From assembly GCF_000004195.4 (NCBI RefSeq), contig NC_030681.2, positions 87,861,681 to 87,925,680 of the forward strand: a DNA stretch of 64,000 bases, given 5' to 3'. Below the pieces are notes generated by a model. That model was not told where the DNA came from. It did not search any database and saw nothing but the letters and a program-made list of their open reading frames with translations. Positions 27,101-38,800 of this stretch are shown here, piece by piece. Position 1 is the first letter of the stretch. Each line of letters opens with the position of its first letter. The translations under genes and the position numbers were made by a program. This stretch comes from Xenopus tropicalis. Taxonomy: Eukaryota > Chordata > Amphibia > Anura > Pipidae.

Positions 27101-30100
27101 TATCTGAGTTGATCAATTTATGCAGTAAGTGCTAGGGACTATGAATAAAATATTAATCCTTACATATATTTAACAGGTCTGCACTCTATAATACTCCCCA
27201 CTTGATATTTGGTTTCTTTCTTTTGTGCGGTAACCAAATCAGGGGCATAACTACAAAGAAAGCAGACCCTGCAGTTGCAGGGGGGCCCAGAAATTCAGGG
27301 GCTCAGTAAGGCCCTAACATAATTTGAATACATCTTGGTAGAATAGGGCAGATTTCCACTTTTTTGGGGCCCCAAAATGAATTTGCTGTGGGGCCCAGTA
27401 ACATCTAGTTATGCCACTGAACCAAACCGGGCAATTAAGGTAAAATATAGGAAAAAGTTTGACACGAGCAGAGTGGATTCTGAACTCACAAAGAGTAAGA
27501 ACACTGAATGAAAACTCTGTCTTTTCTTTATAGTCAGAGCACACAAAAACATGCTTATAAGAATCTGATCTCAGAATGTTGCATAGTGAACACAATTACA
27601 TGGTTAAACTGACCATGGAAGTCCTGAAACAGCACTAAACACTTAAGGGGGGGCAAAATTCTGTGGGCGAGCTCTGCCTATACAGATTTTTCCCATTACA
27701 GTTGCATTTATTTTTTCCCTTAACACTTATTTCTTCCCTTCTTCCCTAGTTCCTCTCCCATTTCCCTGTTGTTTATCAGCTATGGACTCTATATAGTAAT
27801 ACATAAAATATACTGTATTGCTTGAAGCTAACAAAATGTAATTGTATACTGTGAAACATAGGTATAATGTCATGAAATTCTTTTGTTCATTATTAAATGG
27901 TATATTTTTCTATATACCACATTAAAAAAACAAAATTCAAGAGCTGCTTTTACTAAGACATATTGTCTATTCTGACTAGGATTGCCACCTGTCAGGACAG
28001 ACGGTTTTCAGAAGGGCTGGCCGGGTCAAAACCGCCTGCCCAGTTTCCCCATTTAGGAAAACTGGGCTGGACTCTGAGATTGGTGGGATGTCATAACCCC
28101 ACCCACATGATGTCACTCACTGTCCTGCCCAGTGACATCACATCATGCCCCCCCCCCCCGCTCGGAGTTAAACCCGCAAAAGGTGGCAAACTTAACTCTG
28201 ACCACTTCATTAAACTGCAAAACCTGTGCTAAAGTGTTAATTTTAATGATCTGCTATTACTCAAAGAAAGAGCCCCACAAATGATTACTAAAAGAGTTTG
28301 TACTTTTACATCTATTTAAACAAAAAAAGATCAGCAAAATGTCAATGCCTCAGAAATCTTCATGCTTGGTAAACATTTCAAGATTATTGACACAAAGAAC
28401 ATAAGCCTGAAATGTGAAAATCCATCAAAATCAATGTGCATCTGATTTTTAATGTTCAAATGGCCCTGATATGTTTCATTGCCATTACATTTTACAAGAA
28501 CATGGCTTAGTTCTTAAAGCACTGTTTTTATGTATTATTCCAAATTGACTGCAAAACCTACTGTGTTTTTTTCCATGTTTAAATCTTTTATAGGAGCCTT
28601 ATGGCACGGTGGTCCAAATTACAGAAAGATCACAGGTCCAAAGCCTTCAGTATAATATTATTTATGCAATGAATCATATATATTGTAATAAAACGAAGCC
28701 CTCTAAGCTACTGGCTTGCATTATGTGCAGATTTGTGTGTGTATGGAAGAGACACACACTTATTTTAGTGTATACTACCTTTTCTAACCTATCGGTTAAA
28801 TATTTCATAAGCAGAAGAAAGGTTTTTTTCACATAAAATAAAAGTCGTGACTTTAATAAAAGTCGTAAATACTTCTGGAAACATCCTTTCTGAAAGAATA
28901 AGTTTCCATTTGTGACTATTTAGTAATGATTGCTTTTAGCGATGCTTTAGATTATACATTTGTTCATTATAGGAATTTGTGTATGAAGGTTTTTATTCAT
29001 ACAGGTCATGATATAAGAGACTAAACAATATAAAGCATTACTACCCAGTATAAATTCAGATGAATCTTCCAAATTTATGACATATTAGGGCATACTTATC
29101 AGTTAAAACAGCTCTTGACACAGTTTGCCAGTGGGGAGCTCTTCAGAACTCTTTTAGCTTGTATGGTGCCAATTAAATATGCACCTTAAAATTCTATACA
29201 AGTGAAAACAGAGCTGAAAGTGTCCCTTTTGGTGACCTGTAGTGAACTCTGGTTTTAGTCTTTGATAAATCTCCCTCTTTGTTTGTGTCTTCTTTTTCTT
29301 TTATTTTAAGTACAGAATTACCAACCAAAACTGAAAAAAAGATTAAAAAAAAATAAGAGACACAGGCACAGAATGCCATAGGCAAAGATATCAAGATGTA
29401 AAAGATCTTATAGCCTTACAAACTATGTGAAATCAATGTCTCAAATACATAAATAAGTTTATGGCTGCTACTTGGCTATATAGGGGGACTATGTGAAATC
29501 AAGGTCTCAAATACATAAATAAGTTTATGGCTGCTACTTGGCTATATAAGGTAATGGATACATTCTCAAAAAAGAATACTTTGAACTGGCCATACACAAG
29601 ATATTTTTGTATATCAGAATTAGTAATTAAACCTATCTTTCGCATATAGAACAATGAATAATTAACGTCCTAAATGATGTAAATTATTTTTATTGACAGT
29701 GTTTAAACAGGTCTTCTGACAGAGGCAGCAGTCAGGTTTTTAATTAGGACATCATGATCTGGAAAAATCATATTTTAGTTATTTACAAGTTTGAGGCACC
29801 CCTACATTTTCTAACCTGATTGCAGAAATGACATCCATGGTACAATAATATATGTACAGATTGTTTGTTCAGCACATACAAAGAGATTATTTTAGGACGC
29901 CTTTTATCTGTCAGCAATATCGGTGTTTGTATTGGCAACTTTAGGAATTGTGTCATCACAGGCGACAAGTTAAGAAACACAAGAACATGATTCCAAGTCA
30001 AATTATGTTCGTTATAAATAATAGTTATCTGCAAAAAGTTAAACACAGTTAAAAAAAAAAACTTATACTAAAACATGCTAAATGTATTCATGCACAAAGT

Positions 30101-33100
30101 ACACATTGCTAATTATATATTAAATGAGAATGAAGGGCTTCTCTAGTATTACGCCACTTAGCCTAAATATACAAACCGTCATATACTTTAAAGGGGTAGT
30201 TCACTTTTAGTATGTTACAGAATGCCCTATTTCTAGCAACTCTGCAGTTGGTTTTCATTATTTTTTTTTTTAATAGTTTTTGAATTATTGCCTTTCTTTT
30301 CAATCTCTTTTCAGCTTTCAAATGGGGGTCACTGACCCCAGCAGCCAAAAACAATTGTTCTGTAAGGCAACAATTTTATTGTTATTGTTATTATTTTTTA
30401 TCTTTCTATGCAGGGTCTCTCTTATTTATATTCCCATCTCACGTTTAAACCACTGCCTGGTTGGGTAAATAAGTCCCTAGCAACCAGATAATTCCTATCC
30501 TGGTAATCATGGAACCGAATAAACCAGAGTACACATAGTAATTGGCTGTTGGTCAGTCAGTAGGACTGGTGCACATCATCCTTAAGTATGGGTAAACTAT
30601 AATATCAGACTGAACAACGTACAGCTGAATTTCGGTTTTAAGTAGTCAAAAATATAATTTAAGTATCCCATATAATCTAAGCATGAATATATGTGTGATA
30701 TAGCCATTGCCTGAAATTATTCCTATATCATTATGGTAGAATTAATATGACTATAATTAATGCATAGTTAAAACTGCTTATCAAAAGGTTATTATAAGCA
30801 ATAGAGCACTGCAAAAAATGATTATGAAGGTTCTTGTTCTTACATAAGAATACATTGTTGTACAGTGTTATGCTGCAAAATCAAGCCATCTTTTTACTTG
30901 CCCCATGGTATTTGTATGTTAAAATGCTCAAAGCAACATACCAGAATGTAAAAGATATGAATAGTCTCCAATAATGATCTCTCCTCTTAGTACATTTTCT
31001 AGGTGATCAACGATAACCAACTCTGAGCAAACGTTCTAGATAAGATAAGAGTAATTTCATTAGAAATGCTATCTCATATAAATTTTTGCACAAGGTGCAT
31101 TTCCTGCAGCAGAAAATTCTGATTTAATGTTAAAAGTAAAAGATATGTATATATTCATCTTATATGCTATAGGATGCCAACATTTTAGTGGAACACTAAG
31201 CAAAAAATAAACATATCTGAGACTAAACTGCTGGCAGCTATCAACCCTTGATTTCACTTTTCGATAAACAGTTTTTCATTACAGACTGCAATCTCAGCTT
31301 TCAGATGTCAGTTTGCAGCAAAAAAAACAAAAAAAAAAAAAAACCATAGAGCTAACAAGCCCTTGACAAATATAGTTTTATTACATACAGGGTCTAAAAT
31401 GTAGGGACAAACTGGGTATATTTAGCTTTTTTTTTCACCTCTCTGAAAATAAATTTTTCATGCATCTCTAATCCGATGATTATTAAAACAATATAAAGCA
31501 GAGGACATCTCAATTTTAGTATCAACTATTTTTTAAGGAGAACAAAAGAAAAACATTAATCATAGATCTTCTCCACAGTTGCCCATTGTTTATCCCTAAC
31601 TGCATCAAGGAGACCCAGAATGGCCTTTAATTCTGGTACTAAAATACAAACTGCACAGTGGGGTTGCCATTTGTAATGTCTAATTGCTTGACTTACTATG
31701 TCCTGTTCCCAGCCAGTGATCAGTGACAAGCAGCATGAACACTCAAAGCTGATATGCTCCTTGCTTTAAACGAGCATGCTTTTATTCAGTGTTGGCCACA
31801 AGAGAACCGGGGACACAAACTCATATGGCCAGACATGGGCACTATCAGTTCTTCCATTCCAAGATGAAGGTAGTAGAGTTTGACACTAAACCTTGAGACT
31901 AATTAACGATGTCAGTGATTGTTTTGTATCTAGATAAAGACCTACATTAAACAGTTAGGACAGAAGAAAATATTATCTTACATACCTTCATCTTGGTGTA
32001 GACAGCAACAGTAACCAAGGATTCTGTCTGGAACCAATCATACCTGTGTAACAGAACTAATTAATAGAACACTCCAAATAGCTTATTACTGCAAAATTAG
32101 TTGTGTGTATTCTTTGTGATCGGTAAAAATGCCATAAAAAAATTAAAAACACCAATAAATTAATTATTTCTTCAGTATTAAATCTTATAACCAAGTTTGT
32201 GCTTCTGTTTAGTCAGTACAGAACAAACAGTACTTCAGATAGTTTTAACTTTAGGGAAGACATGAGTGTGACTCTAGGTTTAAAGAGACCCTAAAGACAA
32301 GGGTCAAAGGTATCTTAAGGTCTGTGAGTAGCCCTATAGAGACAGGAAAGTCTGAAAAGTACATAACTGTTAAGGGACATAAGTAATTTACACAGAAAAC
32401 AGCACTGAACTACTACTCCAACTGATGATGCTTAAGTGTGCCTTTTAAATTGAACCCCTATAATGTTCTTAGAGATCACACATAAACCTGTGATCAACAT
32501 GTCGTGTTCTTTCACACAGATAAGGTGCCACTAAATATGGTCTGAGGATGGTGCTCTAATAAAATAAATATATTATACACCCAGATTAGAAAATGACCCC
32601 CATGTATAATTAAAATGATGTGCACATTGCACATTATTACTGCACATATTTCGGCTTTATGGCTTAGAATTTCTTGAAGAAGTAGATAAAATGACACATA
32701 CTTCAAAGAATAAATTATCCCTTCAGAATAAAGCTAGAATGCGAGCATTACCCAGGAGATGTGTGACCTTTACAAAAGCTGCCTAGAAACATATCCTTTC
32801 AGATCTCTGGCATTACAGTCCTACACTAATATTTCAACCTAAAGGGAGATTTCTAGCTCAAACGATAAAGGCAGTTTTTGTGATAAACACAGTTCCTTAA
32901 GTGCAGTATCCTAGGTTATTTTCAATTTGAAGTGATTTTCCTAATGATCATATACCACTTGAGGAGGTCTGTATTTAAGCATCAGCAGATTAATATGTTC
33001 AAATTCAGAATCAGGGGGCAGTAAGAAAATGTTTTCAGAGCAGAGCAGTGTGGATAATGGAGCAAGGTGACTATTTTTTGCTCAAAGGGGACCTGCCATG

Positions 33101-35797
33101 CAAACAAATCATTCCAGATAATTTTCTATTGAGTTAGTCAAGCAAAATAAACTGTTTTATTCTATTAGTCTTGGAATTTACAATCACATGAGGCAGGTGC
33201 ATTTTTGGACACTGTTATTAGGCAAACTTTGCATCATCCCAAAATAATTTGTATGCATCAGAATGGGGGACCTGATGCAGCAACGTGTAGAAAGTGAAAA
33301 ATGGAAAGTGACCGTGATTGCTGTGCCTGAGGCACTGTTGCAGACCAGGCATATGATTGACAGTTGAGATTTATACATTTCTAACAGGTATGGATACTGC
33401 AATAAAAAAATTGCAATCCTTAGAAAGCATTCACGGCAGGAAGGTAAATAAAATCAATTTTTTATTTAAACTTAATGTCTACGCGTTTCGATCCATATAG
33501 GATCGTCATCAGGTCATCATCCTATATGGATCGAAACGCATAGACATTAAAAGGGACCTGTCGTCCTAAGAAATAACTCCAAATTATTTTCTTTATTGTT
33601 AGTTGAGCAAAATAAACGTTACTTACTCTATATAAATAATATAAATCTTGTTTCTTCAGTCTTGGAATTACTCAAAGCAAGCAGGGAGGCACCATTTTGT
33701 GGACACTCTTATGAAAGCATGCTTTGTATCATGCCAAAATCTTGTTTATGTGCCAGAATGGGGGACCTGATGCCCATGCCCATGCACTGGCTACACAATT
33801 AGATGGTGAGGAGGGAGGGGGAAAGTGAGCTGTGCAGTGGCATCTAGGTAGTGCTGAACGGAAAGCTAAAGTTATTGTCTGCCCCGCCTCTATGCCTAAG
33901 GCATAGAGGCGGGGAAAGCAATGTGTGATTGACAGCTGGGATTTTTAATTGCCTTTATAATGGGTTTGGATGTGTTAATATAAAAATGAATTTGGGTTTC
34001 ATGTTTAATTTGAAAATGACTTTTATTATACAGCTTTTTATGTCTGGGTGACAGGTCCACTTTAAGTTTAAATAAAAAAATAGATTTTATTTATCTTCCT
34101 GCCGTGAATGCTTTCTAAGAATTGATATGAGTTGTGGAGGTCAGCACCTGGCCATTTCTCTGCATTGCGGTGAGTGACGATATTGGGAGAATATATTATA
34201 TATATATAAAAACCTTGCTGTTGATTGTGTTTAACATTGACATACTTGATCTCCTAAACTCTGTCCCTTCCGATCATTCAGCACCACTCCTACAGTACTT
34301 CTAGGTATTCTATCTTTAGCTAAACACACCTGTAGTTTTTTGGGGTAGGGTTTTGGAGAATGACTCAAAATGTATTACGTAAGGCTCCATCAAATACAAT
34401 AAAATGGATAAGGCTATGTCTGGTTAACAGATGGCTGTGCACATTAGAACTTAAAAGAGAACTAAACCCTAAAAATGAATATTGCTAGTAATGCCATATT
34501 TTATATTATAAACAGACTGCACTGGCTTAAAGTTTCAGAATCTCTATAGTAGTAATGATATAGGGCGTTACAGTTGTCACAGGAGCTCCCCATCTTGGAT
34601 TCTGCGGTAGTGAATGCAATAAGCAGAAGAGCAAGGAGCAGCTTAAGAAGAAAGTACTTTTACAAATGGTGCACAATTGTGCAATGACTGTTGCCCCATG
34701 GAGTTAAACTCTCTGCTTTGTCATACTAAAATGCAGCTGTCCATGTAACCTAAAAAAAACCCTAAATACTAAAATGACTTAGCCCAGCACTGGTCAAGTG
34801 CAAGACCCCACAAAAGGGGGTCTTTCTGTAATCTTGTATTTTACTTAGATGATTTAAATAAGGATTAATTATATCTTAGTTGGGATCAAGTACAAGGTAC
34901 TATTTTATTATTTCAGAGAAAAAGGCAATAATTTGAAGTATTTGATTACAACAAGATTGCCAGTATCATCTGACTGAAAGTAGCCACATAGTGAGAAAGT
35001 ATTAGACTTGGTCTCATTTCACCACAAAACTAATTTGCAGTAATCTAATGCAGAGCAGCAACCAATAATAATCAACTGATATAATTAGAAACAATAAAAG
35101 GAGGCCATACAATGTGCAGTGCCCTCGATCTGACCTGTGTATGGACTCCCAAGTAGGGTTAAAAAAATGTTGCACTGGGGTTCTGTTCCAGAGCAAGGCA
35201 ACCACAGCCCTTTACCAAGGAAGATTTTTGCTTCTGAATATGTCCCCCATCTTCTTTTAACAGATTTTAAGCATATGCTCTGTGTCATTGTCACTAATCT
35301 AAGCATACAACTCACAATATACTGTATATATAGAATATATGTCACATTACTAAGCTCATTAGTAAGTGGAGATTCTCATTATAGCTCAGAAACCAGGGCA
35401 ATTAGTATTAGAATTATTTCTAATTATTATTTTCTGCTTGATGATTTGCAAAGACCCCTAAGCTTAGCTTCTTATGAGCTGCCCAGAGCACAGTGAGCAA
35501 TTAAGTATTCCAGAAAATTTAAGATGGGGAACTCCACTGACTTGGAAGGCGTAAATCATTAGCCAAATTCAATTTAAAGGGTTTAGTTCTACTTTAGCAT
35601 ACAATTAATTATAAGATTCAATGCTTTGAAATAAAAATATTTCAGTTTTGGATTTGCTATGGGATCTGTTATCTGGAAACCCATTGCACAGAAATTTGCT
35701 TAAAATGGAGTCTATTGAAGATGACATTCCCCTAATTTCTGTGCAATGGGTTTCCAGATAACAGATCCCATAGCAAATCCAAAACTGAAATATTTTA

Positions 35798-35848
<51 letters not shown>

Positions 35849-38800
35849 TTTATTTTATAACTGTAATTTTTAAACATTATTTCCCTTTACTCAGTAATAA
35901 TAAAACAATAGTTTGTACATAATGGTAACTAAACTGCATAAATCCATATTGGTGGCAAAACAATCCTATTGGTTTATTTAATGTTTAAATGTTTTTGAAA
36001 AGATGAGGTATGGTGATTCATTTACAGAAAGATCCTCTCTCTCAAAAAAATCTCCAGGTTCCATGCATTCCAGTAATAGATCCTATATCTGTATTCAGCT
36101 GAATTTAAAAATTGGGCAAGGTTCTGAATTATTAAACTAAGCTCTGTATATGGCTTTGGAAGGTATAATGATTATGAAAAATACAGTGGTCCCTGTTATA
36201 TGGGCTACTTAAAACATAAAACTGAAGTTGTTTATATCATAATATTTAATCCCATACACTATGAAGATTTAATTCCTACACTCCAACTGAACTAAACCAG
36301 TTTTTATAGTTCAAGAGCACAAAAGAAAGCAATCACAAAACTCATCTGCCTCTGCCTTTGTACCAGTCACAGGCAACCTCCGGTGTCTTTCAATGATTTA
36401 AATCCCTAAGGCCCGAATAATAGTTAGCAGCTTGAATGGGCATGAAATTCTCATTTGTTGTCTACATGTTGTGCACTCATTGAATGAATAATTCAAAGTA
36501 TGATTTCTGCCCTGCTTTTTCCAGTATTAGACAGATATATTAATGCTGTATGCAAAATGCAATGCAAAAATAATGTCAGAATGTGCACTGAAGTTTAATT
36601 GTAAGAAATGTTACTTTACTTTAAATATATTTTTCCAAGATAAAAAAAAAAAAAGGAGTGGACATTATATTTTAGGCTTTTGAAACAACATGCATGCAAA
36701 TAAACAAGGTCATGTGTTCATATTTAAACATAAATAGAAGACAAATCACAATTTCTGAACTCTGTGAAAGGCATAAGGCAAATCTAAGAATATCACAGAT
36801 TATTTCTGAAAAAACTTTTTTTTAGCAATATTTCTAGACATATCAGTAACATATTTACTGCTCAAGGTTATGTAAATACTAATTATCCATATGGTATACA
36901 TACTGCTATAAAATACTAAATATATACGACTGTATTTAACCGTTACTTTGCCAGATTGAGAATTACATTTATCAAATAAAAAATATTGAAACAACCAACA
37001 AAATATATGGGATTATATATGCAGACAGACAGAATCCTGGTGGATGGTTATGGAATTTGACATGTACACAACACTATAGACCCTGGTTTTATTTTTGAAG
37101 TCAAATTTATGTTCAGATCTCTTAACCCACTTGACAGATTGAGTATACCATGTACAATATTCCATATGGGCCAAACGACCAGATATGTTAAAACAACTGT
37201 GGAATATGTGTACATAAATCTATAACATTTTAGTGCTATGAAGTAAACACATCCTGTACCTTGATTACAGTCTCCCTTAGAAGACAAGTGGGGCTCATTT
37301 ATAAACACTGGGCAAAGTTACACCTGGGCAGTAGCTAGGGTTGCCGCCTGTCCGATTTTCAGAAGGGCTCTCCTAGTCAAAACCTCCTGCCCGGATTTCC
37401 AAATTAGGAAAACTGGGCAGGACTCTGAGATTGACACGGTGATCGGCCAATCGTTGAGTCATAACCATGCCCAGTGATTTCACTGTCCCATGTCTTCCCC
37501 GCCCCATGACGTCTAAACACCTGTAGCTAACCACATCAGCAAATAGAATATACTGGTCATGTGTTTAAAAGCATCTAGTTAGTTTTTATGGGTTACTATA
37601 CTTAAAATTGTACTGATAAAATTGTGTGCCTTTAATGACATCATTACATGATATGATTCTCACGTGTAACATAAAGCATTTCATATTTAACTCACCAAGG
37701 ATGAGATTCTTTGCTACTGGTTCGTGACATTTTGCTAGAAGCAACAGACCCTGACAAAGTCAAGAAAAATGTGTCACTGTCTGTATTTTGAATTTGGTGT
37801 ATAAGAAAATGATCAAGGTGTCTTACAAACTTTACTTACAGAATGTCTCAGAACTAACAAATAGGTACTTTCTGTACAAGGAATGCTTTAAAGAAGAAGT
37901 TTACATTCAACTTAACTTTAATATCATATTCTTAATAACTTTTAAACTGGTATTCATTTTTTACAGTTTTTAAACTATATGTTTTCTGTCTCATTTTAGC
38001 TTTCAAATGGGGCCACTGAATCTGAACTCAAAAAACTATTGCTCTGTGAGGCTACATTTTATTGTTATTGTTACTTTTTATTACCTATCTTTCTATTTAG
38101 GCCTTCTCCTTTTCAATGTCCACAATTCCCTTCCCTTTACAATTACTGCAAGGTTGCTAGGGTAATATGGAAACTTGTATCCATATACAGTGGAGGAAAT
38201 AATTATTTGACCCCTCACTGATTTTGTAAGTTTGTCCAATGACAAAGAAATGAAAAGTCTCAGAACAGTATCATTTCAATGGTAGGTTTATTTTAACAGT
38301 GGCAGATAGCACATCAAAAGGAAAATCGAAAAAATAATTTTAAATAAAAGATAGCAACTGATTTGCATTTCATTGAGTGAAATAAGTTTTTGAACCCCTA
38401 CCAACCATTAAGAGTTCTGGCTCCCACAGAGTGGTTAGACACTTCTACTCAATTAGTCAACCTCATTAAGGACACCTGTCTTAACTAGTCACCTGTATAA
38501 AAGACACCTGTCCACAGAATCAATCAATCAAGCAGACTCCAAACTCTCCAACATGGGAAAGACCAAAGAGCTGTCCAAGGATGTCAGAGACAAAATTGTA
38601 GACCTGCACAAGGCTGGAATGGGCTACAAAACCATTAGCAAGAAGCTGGGAGAGAAGGTGACAACTGTTGGTGCAATTGTTCGAAAATGGAAGGAGCACA
38701 AAATGACCATCAATCGACCTCGCTCTGGGGCTCCACGCAAGATCTCACCTCGTGGGGTGTCAATGATTCTGAGAAAGGTGAAAAAGCATCCTAGAACTAC

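Larger units (their letters stand above)
33420..34119. mobile_element. head-to-head inverted Penelope-like element, interrupted
   Basis: The left arm (33420-33512) and right arm (33513-33546 plus 34066-34119) are inverted copies. TTAGAAAGCATTCACGGCAG at the left tip is mirrored by CTGCCGTGAATGCTTTCTAA at the right. The arms meet at two opposed GAAACGC(G/A) motifs in the centre. The right arm is split by a TTAA MITE. After 34119 the sequence continues with CACCTGGCCATTT...GGTGAGTG, similar to the tail at 985-1025. No target duplication or reverse transcriptase was seen. Confidence 0.6.
35628..36095. mobile_element. rearranged MITE of the ACAGGTA family
   Basis: Starts with the inverted duplication, is interrupted by a TA microsatellite (35802-35852), then continues with the family blocks CAGTAATAATAAAACAATAG, AACAATCCTATTGGTTTATT and ATTTACAGAAAGATCC, and ends near GATCCTATATCTGTA. 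Confidence 0.7.
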
